Origin: Termitomyces sp. T153 | Taxonomy: Eukaryota > Basidiomycota > Agaricomycetes > Agaricales > Lyophyllaceae | DNA length: 64,000 bases | NCBI GenBank assembly: GCA_018296165.2 | Contig: JACKQL020000043.1 | Location: 310,001-374,000 of the forward strand | Direction of reading: 5' to 3' | Part shown: one piece after another, positions 34,103-45,993 of the stretch | Position numbering within the stretch: position 1 is the first letter of the stretch | Layout of the letters: every line of letters starts with the position of its first letter | Notes under the pieces: generated by a model | What the model was told of the DNA's origin: nothing | Seen by the model: the letters and a program-made list of their open reading frames with translations, nothing else | Database searches by the model: none | Made by a program: the position numbers and the translations under genes

Positions 34103-37100
34103 ATGGACGAAGACATACTCAGCGACGTCGTTCCCAGTAACATCGTCTCGAGACAGGTGTGTGCCTCGCCCAACCCACTGGGACCATGCTCACGAATTCG
34201 ATGCAGCCTAGCCAAGGTGCGGATGGAGAGAGTGAGTTTGACGACGATGCGATGGATGAGGACGAGCTGATGAGCGAGAGTGAGGATAAGGAGGTGTGTT
34301 GGCTTCGGGTTTTACAGACTGTGGGGTATTCTTACCTTGTATATGCCGCAGGACAAGGTGGCGAAGAAGGCTAAAGCGGTGGAGGAGAAGAAAAAGAAGA
34401 AAGAGAGCAGGAAGATGGCAGAAATCAAGCTCGCCGCTAAGCGCCAGGAGATGGGCAAGGCAAAGGTATGTAGCGGCGAATTTCGCTCGGCGAATGGTAC
34501 TGATGCGGGACAGGTTGCGGACGCGGTGAAGCGGTATTCGTATCTCCTTGGTCAGACGGAGCTCTTCAAGCATTTCGTGGACATCAAGGTGCGCTGCTCG
34601 CTACAATCACTCGAACGTTGTCTCAAGCGGAATTAGCGCGCTCGGGATCCAGAGTACGCCGCTATGATGGATGCTCAACCTAAGCCCAAGGGACGCGGGC
34701 GTAAGAAGGCAGTGTACGTCATTGTTCTGTTTCTCTCTTAGGAATACTCACTAGGCATATGCAGCGACAACACAGCTCGCCATCGGAAATCAGAAAAGGA
34801 GGAAGATGAAGAGTTGCTGAAGGACGGCGAGATTGCAGCTGACGGGAATGATCAGCCATATGTCTTTGAAGAGTCTCCCAGCTGTGCGTTCGTAACTGTT
34901 TTGTCATTAAACTCACTGACTCTGTCACAGTCATCAATGGCGAGATGCGTGCATACCAGCTGCAGGGCCTTAACTGGATGGTGTCGCTGCACCACAACGG
35001 CTTGAACGGTATACTCGCCGATGAAATGGTGCGCTCTCTCCCCGTTTCCCTTTCCGTTCCACTAATCGTCTCCTTGCTGTAGGGCCTCGGCAAAACCCTA
35101 CAAACCATCTCCTTCCTCGCTTACCTCAAACACTACCGTGACATCTCCGGTCCGCACCTCGTCGTCGTCCCAAAATCTACCCTGCAAAACTGGCAACGTG
35201 AATTCGAGAAATGGACCCCCGATTTCAACGTCGTCATCCTTCAAGGAAACCCTCAAGAACGTGCCGAAATCATCGCTGAGCGCCTTATACCACAGGACTT
35301 TGAAGTCTGTATCACGAGTTACGAGATGTGCCTCATTGAGAAAGGAGCATTTAGGAAATTCTCATTCGAGTATATTGTCATTGATGAGGCGCATCGGATC
35401 AAGAATGTTGACTCTATCCTTTCTCAAATCGTCCGCGAATTCATGTCGAGAGGGCGCATGCTTATTACAGGAACGCCGTTACAGAATAACTTGAAGGAGT
35501 TGTTCGCGCTGTTGAACTTTATCTGTCCGGAGATCTTCGTAGACTATGCTGACCTCGATTCGTTCCTGCATAAAGACGATAGCGGAACAGAGGCAGAAGA
35601 AGAGAAGAGTAAGAAGGTCGTCGAGGCGCTACACAAGATCCTTCGACCATTCCTTCTTCGACGTGTTAAGTCGGATGTTGAGAAGAACCTTCTTCCTAGT
35701 ATGTCTTTCTGCCATCTCTGCTATGTCTCTCCAGGGCACTGATGAGCAGTGTTTTGTAGAGAAGGAAATCAATATCTATGTGGGTCTTACGGAGATGCAG
35801 AGGAAGTGGTATCGGTCCGTGTTGGAGAAGGACATTGATGCTGTCAATGGTGCGTCTTGTCAGCCTTTCCTTTTTTCCTGTGTTGACATCCAATCTAGGT
35901 CTTACTGGCAAAAAGGAAGGCAAAACTCGACTCATGAATATGGTTATGCAAGTTCGTCTTGCCCCTTCCCTCTCCCCTCTCTCTTGCTTACCCTCCCTTC
36001 CCCACTTCACAGCTTCGCAAAGTAACCTGCCACCCTTACCTCTTCGACGGTGCCGAGCCAGGCCCACCTTACACGACAGACGAGCACCTCATCCAGAACT
36101 CAGGCAAGATGATCATTCTCGACAAGCTCCTAAAAGCGATGAAGGTGAAGGGAAGTCGGGTGTTGATTTTCAGTCAGATGAGTAGGGTTCTGGATATTTT
36201 GGAAGATTTTTGTTTGTTCAGGGGGTATAGTGCGTACTTTCCTTCCCTGTCTTATGGTTCGAAGGAATTGACATCTAACAATGCTCATTCACAATTTACA
36301 GAGTATTGTCGGATCGACGGGGGAACGGCGCACGATGATCGTATCTTCGCCATCGACGAATACAATAAACCTGACAGCGAGAAGTTTATATTCCTACTTA
36401 CCACCCGAGCTGGAGGGTTGGGGATAAACCTTACTACTGCTGATATTGTTGTACTGTACGACAGTGATTGGTGCGTTCTCCACCCTTTTCCTCGCTTCCT
36501 CTCCCCCTCTCTCTACCTTCCCTTCCCCTTTTCTTCGTATCCCTTCCCTTCTTCCCACACGAATACTAATGCACGTTTGACTTCACAGGAATCCTCAAGC
36601 AGATTTGCAAGCCATGGATCGTGCACACCGCATCGGGCAAACGAAGCAAGTGTATGTTTTCCGGTTTATTACGGAGGGGAGCGTGGAGGAGCGGATGTTG
36701 GAGAGAGCAGCGCAGAAATTGAGGCTGGATCAGCTGGTTATTCAGCAGGGGAGGACGCAACAGGCTAAAGGTGTGTTTCTTCTCCCTTGGTTTATGTAGA
36801 AGGAGAAGACTGATGAGAGGGTGGTAGCGGCGGCGAATAAGGAGGAGTTGTTGGAGATGATTACGCATGGCGCGGATAAGATCATTAACTCTTCGGATGA
36901 GTGAGTCTTTGTCTTGTGTTCGTTGCTGTCACGGGCTGATTGAGGGATAGCATGTTAATCAACGAGGATATTGAGATGATCATACAGCGCGGCGAGGAGC
37001 GAACGACTGAGCTGAATGCCAAATATGAGGGACTCAACTTCGAAGATCTGAGTAACTTCAAGAGCGAGGCGAGTGTGCAGCAGTGGGAGGGTGAAGATTT

Positions 37101-38619
37101 TAGGCCTGGGGTACGTACCGTCTCCTTTCTGTTTTGTTTTCTGTCACATAGAGTAAACGCTAACGATCAATTGGTACGATAGAAAAAAGCGCTCAACTTC
37201 AATTTGCTCTCGCTATCCAAAAGAGAGCGGAAGAGCAACTATTCGGTGGATAATTATTTCAAAGATACGTTGCGCGCTGGACCGTCGAAGCCTGAGAAAG
37301 CGCCCAAGGTCCCAAGAGCCCCAAAGCAGATTTCTATGTGAGTTGCTTGCATTTTCTTCGGGTCGACAGCTGGACACGGTGCTGACGTGAGTTCCGGTGG
37401 ATAGACAAGACTTCCAATTCTTCCCGCCTGAGTTGGCGGTATTGCAAGAGAGGGAGTTGGCGGTGCATAAGGTGAGTTTTTTTATCTGTGACTTTTCATT
37501 GTCGATGAGGAAATTGAAGAGTCTCATTCTAGCGACTGAATGGGATCGCAGCGACACTTCGGGAGCCTGCGGGCCCTGAGGATACGCCTGAGAAACTTGA
37601 GGCGGAACGACAGGTTGCACAGGAGTTTATCGACACTGGTCAGTGATCAGCATCAGATGGAGAGCTTTGCGGCTGAATGTTGTGGTTTTGCTAGCTGAGC
37701 CATTGACGGAGGAAGAGATGGCGGAGAAGGAGGCGTATATCGAGGATGGTTTCCCGGATTGGAGTCGGCGTGATTTCCAGCAGTTTGTCAAGGCGCTTGA
37801 GGCGCATGGGTGGTGCGTAACCTTGGTCGCTGAAAGATAAGATTGGCACTCAAGCAAGGTCTTGGGTTGATGTTCATAGGAATGCAGGGTTTGACACGTA
37901 CGCTGCGGAAATTCAAGAGAAGACGCCGGAGGATGTCGCGAAGTATTATGCTACGTTTGAGCAGAAATGGCAAACGCTTGCTGGTGAGGTGTTTCCTGAT
38001 TTGTTTGTTTGCAAGACGGGTCTGATGGATCATGATGATTACAACAGAGGCTCCCCGAATAGAAGTTCGTATCACGGAAGGCGAGGCCAAGCGGACCAAG
38101 CGGGACAACCTCGAGACGCTCCTTGATCGCAAGATTGCATCTGTACGATTTCCAATGCAGGAGCTCGAGCTTAACTACCCCACTACGAAGGGAAAGGTCT
38201 ACAGCGAGGAAGAGGACCGGTACCTCCTTTGTCGCCTTTCTCATTATGGGATGCAGGCGGATGATGTGTATGAGAGAATCAAGAAGGACATTACAGAGTT
38301 CCCTGTGTTCAGGTTTGATTGGTTCTTCAAGAGCCGGTCGCCGCAGGAGTTGCAGAGGAGATGTAATACGTTGTTGAGTATGATTGAAAAGGAGGCGGAG
38401 GCGAAACAGGCGGAGGAGGCGAAGGCAAGAGGAGCATCGAAGGGGAAGGTATGTTTGTTCTTTTCTGCTCTAGGTTGAAACAAAAGGCTGATAAGAGTTC
38501 GTTTGCTTCAGAAACGTGGAATTGATGAGGTGCAGAAGGTGGATAAGAAAGAATCGCGTCCGTCAACGCCGTCTACTGGATCTGCGGTGAAGAGAACGAC
38601 GAAAAAGAAGAAGACGTGA
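34103..38619 (+). CDS. ISWI-family chromatin remodelling ATPase
   Basis: A complete gene of 22 exons, 1,080 residues. Exons end or start at 34156/34207, 34293/34352, 34465/34514, 34588/34637, 34713/34765, 34883/34931, 35028/35083, 35698/35760, 35849/35899, 35951/36013, 36229/36302, 36470/36589, 36770/36828, 36900/36951, 37110/37183, 37337/37405, 37471/37533, 37638/37695, 37812/37880, 37983/38048, 38448/38512. All introns are GT-AG and keep frame. The SNF2 ATPase has DEMGLGKT (about 206-213), DEAH (309-312) and MDRAHRIGQ (near 600); HAND, SANT ([12 protein letters not shown], about 857) and SLIDE ([10 protein letters not shown], about 963) follow. ISWI slides and spaces nucleosomes in the nucleus. 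At exon 13 a nearer AG (36799) would give a 29-bp intron and a stop, so 36827 was chosen. Confidence 0.97.
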
Positions 38620-38932
38620 GGTGGCTAACAGCGTCGTATCGTTTCGTGTATTACAATCTATTTATCTTTTTCTCTTGTGCACGTGTATGTTACATAGACA
38701 TAGTTTGGAATTCGTATTTTGCTTGGTATCAGAATAAATAGCTATGTAAATGTTATGCTCGGTAGGCCTGTACCTAGAAGACAGGCAAAGAATGAAGAGC
38801 CTCGGTGCCTGTCGTGGACGGACAAAAAGCAACACAGGGCTGAGCGCTGAGATCTGAGAAATGGACGGTTAATTGTACGTGAAGACACGTGATGCCCGGA
38901 AACGATGACCATAGGAACAACTAAATCCTTCC
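38620..38932. other. 3' flank of the ISWI gene
   Basis: About 310 bp without a supported gene. An AATAAA at 38733-38738 could serve as polyadenylation signal for ISWI. Confidence 0.5.
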
Positions 38933-39400
38933 TTACTTCAACATCTCCGCAGGCAGCCCGGCGTTCGACGCAAAGTCGCTGGTATCGCATAAGGACCATA
39001 TGGGTTTTGCCCTGCTGTGGTAAGAGATGTGCTTTCTTTCGATGATGGGGGAGGCGAAGTATGGGGTTGTAAGAGGGCTGGGGCGGGCGAATGGGTCGGC
39101 GGCGTGGCTTTGTCTTGATAAGGGAAAGGATTCCGTCTAGTTTCTAACATCATTTGGTCCTCCATGCATCTTCTAATTTTTCACGTTACTTGTTCTGCAG
39201 CAGCCTGCACCACAGATACGTCGCACTCAAAATCGAATCAACATTTAACAACTACTTCCCCTCGACCGAAGCTCCCTGTTTCACCGCCCTAGCCTCAAAA
39301 CCACCTGCGACTCCAAATTCTGTTTACAATGCCTCGCGCATTACAGCATCAGGTTTTCATGACGCCCGTCACAGATACCGACCTGTCAAACCATAGGAAT
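38933..39400 (-). CDS. Possible unrecognised small gene, minus strand
   Basis: A minus-strand terminal exon 39136-38933 can be read after the acceptor AACTAG: it contains HAADPFARPSPLTTPYFASP and ends SDFASNAGLPAEMLK before a stop. Further up, EFGVAGGFEARAVKQGASVE (about 39325-39262) also looks coding. The joins between them are uncertain, and a second frame through 39165-38938 is open too. No domain is recognised. It would be convergent with ISWI. This is a coding-potential call only. Confidence 0.3.
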
Positions 39401-39519
39401 TAGACTTTGTGTAGCTTGGGTGTATACAAGCATATGCGCTTGTGGGTTCGTGCACTGTGATGTCTGTGAATGTTTTTGCCCTAATTTACAGAGCCTTTCG
39501 AACCTATTCTTCTTTTATT

Positions 39520-39712
39520 TATTCGCAATAGATGATAAGTTCCCAAAGGAGAGCATGGAAAGGGAAATCGATGAATTCATCGAGACTTTGAAGCTTGGAA
39601 TATACCCACCAGTCAGCTCTCCTGCCAGAATTGGATGATCTACAAGTTCAGCTGATGATTATGGTGAAGGTGCACCACAATCCAAAGTAAAGAAAGTGTC
39701 GGCCTCTCTTAC
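39520..39712 (+). pseudogene. Short coding-like remnant, plus strand
   Basis: DDKFPKESMEREIDEFIETL and GIYPPVSSPARIG are followed, after a one-base shift, by SSADDYGEGAPQSKVKKV and a stop at about 39712. The composition is protein-like and hydrophilic but I recognise no family. A splice site (ATAG at 39527-39530) may precede it. Confidence 0.25.
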
Positions 39713-39791
39713 ATAATTTCTTAACCAAATCATAATTTTTCTACTCGATAGTAGCTTCATAGTTCCCAGGGATGATTTATCAAGAGGTATA

Positions 39792-40780
39792 TCATCCCGA
39801 ATTTCGAAGAGCTTCCAACGCAGAATCGACAACCTCCCCTATCGCAGTGACCGCCTCATCCTCTTGCGTCCTACCAACGACCTGAATACCAACCGGTACG
39901 TTCTTAAACGTCTCTGGCTCATCTGCACAAAGAAAGAAAGTACATACATCAGCAAACTTCAAAGAGCACACACAAAGCTCATAAATGGATCTATCCAAAT
40001 CCCCCAAAAACTTGTGCGCAGGCTACTTTACGTCAAGTTTTGGATCGACTCCCGAAACCGGGACAAGAAGAGCAGGGAAGTCGAGCACATTCCATGCCAC
40101 TATGTATCCCGTGTACCTATTGAATATCAAATCAGTTTCAGTCCAACTTTGACGGGTATGCGATGTACGTGTATTTTCCGTGCGGCACAGCCGTGAACGG
40201 CGCAACAGGGGCGATGATAGCATCCACAGGTCTTCCTGTACCCGTCTCACCAGCCGTCGCAAGCCAGTGCTCGAGATAAGCCTGTTGTACATCCCCCCTC
40301 TTCGTGAGGTTGCCATAATGCGTACGCTGAAGTCGACACATTGGTGAATGACGAAGAGGTAGACGAATTGGTCTGGATATCTGGAATCTCGATCTCGTCG
40401 CCTGGTACCATAGACCTGATCGGTGGCTCCCCAGAACTTGGCGCTGGTAGCTGAAAAGTCCTCTTTCGCTCTGGTCATGTAGATGGATAACTGGGAAGGT
40501 GAGTTGGGTCAGCCGAAGTGGGAAAGTGTATAAACAGGAAATTTACCCCAGTTTCAACGAGGGACCAGTGGTCCAGTGGTTTCCAATCGATCACTACGTA
40601 TATCCTTTATCAAACCAGATCGCCGAGCCAGAACGGCGTACCCTTATGACCACCGTTAATTAACGCCTCCCTGACCATTTCAAGACCTCAAATAGTCGGT
40701 GGATGCGGCATGACGGACCCATCGTTCACATGATAGCAAAGCACAGCTCCTTTCTTCTACCATGTTCAACCAAATTATAC
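39792..40780 (-). pseudogene. Amidase (amidase-signature / acetamidase type), decayed, N-terminus missing
   Basis: C-terminal blocks of a fungal amidase in order on the minus strand: LCFAIM and a broken ...DGSVMPHPP (about 40760-40700), GLEMVREALINGGHK, VIDWKPLDHWSLVET (40600-40555), APSSGEPPIRSM, QQAYLEHWLATAGETGTGRP and VDAIIAPVAPFTAVPHGK (40300-40180), YIVAWNVLDFPALLVPVSGV, then PETFKNVPVGIQVVGRTQED to the stop at 39792. Short introns separate some of them. Breaks: a shift near 40733, a TGA between PTI and GLEM where Arg is expected, and a TAG at 40023 where Gln fits (DVK*PAHKF). The Ser-Ser-Lys catalytic part would lie upstream and was not found. Confidence 0.75.
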
Positions 40781-41940
40781 TGTTTGCCAGTTTCCAGTCA
40801 TCGTGTGTGTGGGGCGCCATCGGCAAATCGACAGGTTGTATACTTAATCAAAGTATAGGAGATCCCAGGCCATATTTGGCAAAGTATAGAGGTCCGTTTT
40901 GCTGATGAGAAAATGCGAAGCTTCAAGCCCTCGATAGGGGCCTCAAATTGTCGTCAACGGCATGAGTTTCAATTTAATCATGGGCACCATCCGTCAGTGT
41001 CGAATCGTTGTTGAAGGACCAATGCGTAAGTCCGACAATTGAATCATCCGTCAAGTCTGACTGCAATAGAATCGACTTGGACAGGACCCGTATGCCAATT
41101 GGGAGCATGAGTAAAATACAGAATGGGGGGTTCCCACGAAACGTTACATATAGTAGCGGCTCACTTCCAGAGCTGACTCAAAGCTACGACATAATGAATA
41201 GTGGTGTATGGCAGTGCGGGGGCGACAGGCAAGTCCGGAATGCTGTCATTACAGCTGAAATATTCGACTGTTATGGTGGAGCAGGTGACATACCTCCAAA
41301 AACATATCATGATCGGAAGATGCCAGCTGTGGCGCAGCAGCATATGAGTTTTTCGGAGACGACTCAAGGGCACTCACTCTACATAAACCACAATGCAGGT
41401 CAAGCCCTCCCTTCCATGCATCGCAATATGGATTTAATACTCAAGGGCGCAGTGTCTGGAGATTCCCACTACAGGCAGAAGAGGCCGCCCCCTTGGGGCA
41501 GTCTGCATTGTGGGCTTCTTTTGAAGGACTTTTATAATCATGAGAACTACTCGGGATCTACGCTGTATCACTGTCTACCATCAGAAATTTAACCACGTCT
41601 TGATCACATGTGTGATGAATATATATATATATATATATATACATGGACATCACCTCGGCAACCCACAGTCTGAGTCCTAAATGCGAAAATCCTAAATTCT
41701 AAATCCGCAATCCATGACGTAGACTAGCAGCTGATTTTCTTACACTAGACTAGAATGTCTAAAAACTAAACAGATGCATACAAGTAACAAACAATGAGTA
41801 ATATCAATGGAGATGGAGATGGAGATGGAGATGAATGACTACACTGAAATGAGTATGAGTGATGAGGAGAATGAAAGCAAGGGGTACCCAGAAATAAAAT
41901 TTGAGAGGATCGGATTTTTTTATGGGGTTAAAAGCCCCTT
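40781..41940. other. Host-like DNA left of the next repeat block
   Basis: CpG-normal up to about 41720. A 194-codon plus-strand frame at 41008-41592 has no recognisable motif and may be chance. 41621-41642 is a TA dinucleotide run and 41807-41834 a GGAGAT repeat. The N-terminal half of the amidase is not recognisable here. Confidence 0.4.
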
Positions 41941-42051
41941 TTCACAAGACCAATGTGGGGGGCACATTGCAACAATCACATGATCTGAGTGGAACTGTCT
42001 AGGGACTGTCCAAAACAATGATCCTTCTCTAGGTGAGCATATGGAAGTATC

Positions 42052-42440
42052 TGTCAGGTTCCACTGATCACAGGGGCTCAGCTTAACTGGGCAAATCCTT
42101 ACTAGGCAGATGCAATGTCCTGCACTTATAACCTGGCATCCTGGGGAGGTCTGGACTCCAGATACTTGCAAGGGAAGGCTGGGGAAGTGGCCTGAGTAAG
42201 TCCAGGGTGGTCCAGGAAAGTCTAAGACTATGTATGAGAGGGGTCAGGTTTGGGGGTGCATCAGGTACAAGTCTGGGGGTGAGTATTGAGTGTGTGGGGC
42301 AAGCAGAGGTCATGCAAGTGATGAGAGCAGGACTGGAGATTGATGAAGGATCAATTAGTGTTGATGGGTTCCAGGGCCAAGTGTAGGGTGAGGTTCAGAA
42401 TCAGTTATGAATGTATGGGGTTGTAAATATATGGACAGAG
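42052..42440 (-). repeat. Family D LTR fragment 1
   Basis: Inverted homolog of about 21000-21402, from TGTCAGGTTCC at 42052. It stops where the next copy starts. The bases to its left (41941-42051) may be internal sequence of that element. Confidence 0.75.
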
Positions 42441-42442
42441 AT

Positions 42443-43152
42443 TGTCAGGTTCTGCTGACCATGGGGGCTCAGCTCAGCTGGGCAAGTCCTTATTAGGTGG
42501 ATGCAATGTCCTGCACTTATAACCTAGCATTACAGGGTGGTTCAGACTTCAGATACTTGCAAGTGTAAGCCAAGGGAAGCAGCACAAGCAAGTCTGGAGT
42601 GGTCTGGGGAAGTCTAAGACAAGGTATGAGGAAGGGTCAGGCTTGGGAAAGACTCAGGTACAAGCCTGGAGGCAAGTTTTGAAGGTGCAGGGCAAATGGA
42701 GGCTATGCAAGTGATGGGAGCAGGGCCAGAGTTTGATGGAGGATCAATTGATGTTGATGGGTTCTGGGGTCAAGCATAAAGCGAGGTCTGGAGTTGGTTA
42801 TGAATGTTTGGGAGTTGTTATCATAAGCACAGAGTTTGTAATGGTGTTAGAGTTGAAGGGAACTTAGGCATGATAAAGGAAACAGAGATAGATGAGACAA
42901 GACAGGGTCAAGGCAAGATTGAGATGGGAATGAGAATAGATTGAGATGGAGTTATGAGACAATAACAAGACAATATATGGAAATAGAGACAAGACAAGAC
43001 CAGGAGACTGAGAGAAGATGTAACATAACAAGAAACATGAAACACAGAGAGACCAAGTAAGCAATGTTAATATCAAGACTAGAGTATGGGATGCTACTCT
43101 ACAACTTATATACTAGCTACTGGAACTCCTCCAGAGATAACAGGTCTGGCAG
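42443..43152 (-). repeat. Family D LTR fragment 2, interrupted by A2
   Basis: Inverted homolog of about 20692-21402, starting TGTCAGGTTCTG. It is cut at 43152, where the LTR of A2 begins, so A2 inserted into it. CpG is absent. Confidence 0.8.
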
Positions 43153-44250
43153 TGATGTGCTCCTATGCCACCTAGTGCCATGCAGGAAACCAAAAAGGAA
43201 GACCTAAACACTAGCAACTAAATAGGTTAGCTGGCAATAGGAAAGTTCATAGGGGCAAGTCAGTAACTGTCCCAGAAAACAAGAGCTAATGGGTGTGGAA
43301 TGAAAAAGTGGAAAGTGTAGTTATTGCTAGTCTAAGTCACTAGATGGTAACAAAAAGAGTCATTGGGTAAAGAAAGTGGAAAAGAACAAAGGTAAAAGAG
43401 TCACTAAGGAAGGGGGAAACTAAGCAGTAAAAAGGGAGCTGGGAACACAAGGGGAGAGTGAAGTCAAGGTGGGCTGGGGGATGAATGCAAACTAGTTGCT
43501 AGCTGTAGTTGCTAGCATTGATAAACTGAAATAATGCTAAGGTACCCACAGTTGGCACCACACCATGTCAGAATTGAGGTTGTCAAGACTGTTGCTAAGT
43601 CATTAGCAATGATGAACAAGAGCAATAAGAGATTTAAAGCTGGTAAGCATAGAGCTAGTGAAGGGGGAACAGTACTCTGTTTGTTGTTTTGTCTCTATGT
43701 ACAGTCAGTATTTATGATGTTTGTAGGTATAGTATTAGAAAGGAAATAGTAGTTGCTGCCAGCAATGGGATCTGCCAAAGTGTTTATGATACATACTGAA
43801 TGTCAGCCTAGTAACCAAGTAAAAGTACATGATGTTGATATAATGCATAAAAATTGTTGACCACAAGAAAAGAGCATTTCTGATGTCAATACCTGAAGTG
43901 TAGATGCCATTCAAGTATGTTTGTAAGCTCAACAAGGAAAACAAGAGAAATGATAAGTCAGAAATCACATGACTATCAATGTATCCCTTTTTGGAGAGAA
44001 GGCAGTGTTGTTGCCAGTAAATGTTGCTAGTAAACATTGCTAAGAAAGGTCTTGGCCTTGTTGTTCTAGATCCAAAGTCTAGACTCCACATGATATGACT
44101 CATGATTTACCAGTCTTGTGGTCACTAAAATCCTGTGCAAAGGCTACAATGTTCCAGACCTTGGAGCTAGACCTCATGTGCTGAGTGTTGTGACCTGTTG
44201 TCCAATCAGAAATGCCCAAAATAGTGCTCAGCAACAAGTGGGTATTATCA
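43153..44250 (-). repeat. 3' LTR of element A2
   Basis: 1,098 bp, starting TGATGTGCTCC on the plus strand (inverse of GGAGCACATCA) and ending TATTATCA. The length equals that of the A LTRs, which supports the ends. Confidence 0.9.
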
Positions 44251-44431
44251 TCCTCCTCTATGCTGAAATCTTGACTGCCCTCAGTCAACCCAAAGTTCTG
44301 TGATTGCTTGCATGGTCTGTGCACCTAGAGTGGTAAGAATAAAAGTGGCTAGCAATTCAGCTGGACTTCATCAACTCTTCCTTCCATCTTCTTATTTCTT
44401 AACCCTCCTCCACAATCTAAATCTTATCACC

Positions 44432-45993
44432 ATGTCATCTGATCTTGCCTTCCAACTCCAACTCAAGAAGCATGTAATGGCCCAGGCTTTTCTCAACAGG
44501 GTTGATTGGCTTCTATCTGTTGCATGTTTGTTGTTGGCAACAAACCACTGCTTGGCAGTCACCACCATCATCAAGATTTGGCTTTGTTAGTTTGAGACTG
44601 CAGGTAGTGGAATGGAGTGGGCAGAGTTGGCAGTCATTGACAAGGAGTGTTGGCAGCTGTACAAGCAGTACAAGGGAGAGGATTGGATGAGAGAATTTGA
44701 CAAGCATTTTGTAAGTTCTTCTTTTGCTTTCTTCCTGGTGACATATTTAACAATTTCACTAGGCTCCTCTCCCACCTTTGTTGGAGTTTTTGTTGGAGAA
44801 TCTAGAGACAGGAATGATGGTGAGTGTGAGCAACATTGCCAAGGCTAGCAACACTGCTAAGGTAATTACAGCTCTTTGAAGAGTTATTGCCTAATGACCA
44901 GTTCTTCTTTCAGCACCCACCATGCAAATTGGTGGTGACAATGGGAGTGGAGTGTAGCAAGGGCCATGGGGGCAATGTTACCATGAATTGAGGGGACATT
45001 GGGGAGGCTGGGCCCTCCACTCCCAGGCATGCAGCTGGCAGTGTTGCTAAGTGGTTGGTGACATTGCCAAGAGTGGCAACAACCCCAAAGGGGAAAGGGA
45101 AGGGCAAAGTGAAGGCCAGAGAGGGGGAGTAAGAGGAGGAATTTGAGGTAAGTTTTTATCTGTTGCTAACTATAAGCAATGGTTGCTAACATGGTTACAG
45201 GAACCAATTGAGGATTCATTTACTGACAAATGCCTGGCAAATCTTTTGCAATGGAGGAAGGCATCAAGTGTTGTAGATACTGGTATGGGTGTGGGAGTAG
45301 TGCTGAAGAAGGCAAAGGAGAAGTCAACTGTGTCACCTGAGGAGAGGTGAGCATTCAAGGAATGCCAGGAAGTGGTAAGTCTCTAGCAATGCTTGCTAAC
45401 ATGGTCACTCACACTGGTTGGAGAATGACCCTGAGGGCTGCTGGTACCTTACTGGTGCCCAGCCATGCTATTGCTGCAATAGCACAAGAAAGGAGTGTTT
45501 GTACAGTGGAAAATTGTTGCAGAGCACTGGTGGAAAATTTATGAAGAAAATAGCAGTGAGGGTGGCCTCAGTTCAACAGGCCAGGAGTTTTGTGGAGAGG
45601 CAGAGGGAGTTAGTGGCATGGAAAGAACCCATCCAGATCAAGCACTCAAGCTTGAATCTGCTGACATTGGAAGATGGGACAGTGGTGGGAAGCAGCAGGG
45701 TTGCTAAGAGCAAGTGGCAGGAGAAGAGCAGAGAGATGGTGGGGAGTGAAGATAAGGACAGTGACCAGGGAAGCAACAGCAGGAGCAATGATGTGCCTCT
45801 GGCACAAAAGCAAGTGGCAACTCCATCATTGGCCACTAGCACTAAGCAACAAAGGACAGTTGCTAGCAAGGAGGGAGAGGAGGGGCAAGAAGACATGGAG
45901 ATGAGGGAGAAGACTCCCTTGGTGATAGTTGTTGAAGTAGAGTCAACAGCAAGTGAGAGAGGAGTTGAAGGTGAGCAAGAGGTTGAGTCATAA
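44432..45993 (+). pseudogene. Antisense gene of element A2, decayed
   Basis: Homolog of the minus-strand gene in A. Blocks: MSSDLAFQLQLKKHVMAQAF at 44432, one stop at 44588, then WAELAVIDKECWQLYKQYKG to a GTAAG donor at 44710; PNDQFFFQHP near 44896; EDSFTDKCLANLLQWRKA near 45200; CYCCNSTRKECLYSG (C-x2-C-x6-C, about 45461) in a 191-codon open frame 45418-45993, with a Lys/Glu/Ser-rich tail ending EGEQEVES. The C-terminal helical block of A is not evident here. Conservation of order and of the cysteine pattern supports a real gene. Confidence 0.6.

Larger units (their letters stand above)
43153..45993 (-). mobile_element. Gypsy element A2, 3' end only
   Basis: The same family as A, inverted: 3' LTR at 43153-44250 and, beyond a short spacer, the antisense gene (here on the plus strand) at 44432-45993. 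Homology stops at 45993, where element C1 begins, so pol and the 5' LTR are lost. All CpG sites kept in A appear as TG or CA here. Confidence 0.9.

Noticed and set aside
36771..36799. 29-bp intron in the ISWI gene
   Set aside because: It would be shorter than any other intron here and leads to a stop; the acceptor at 36827 gives 57 bp and restores frame.
41008..41592. 194-codon plus-strand frame
   Set aside because: No recognisable motif and odd composition; I could not tie it to the amidase or to any gene, so it is listed only as part of an intergenic stretch.
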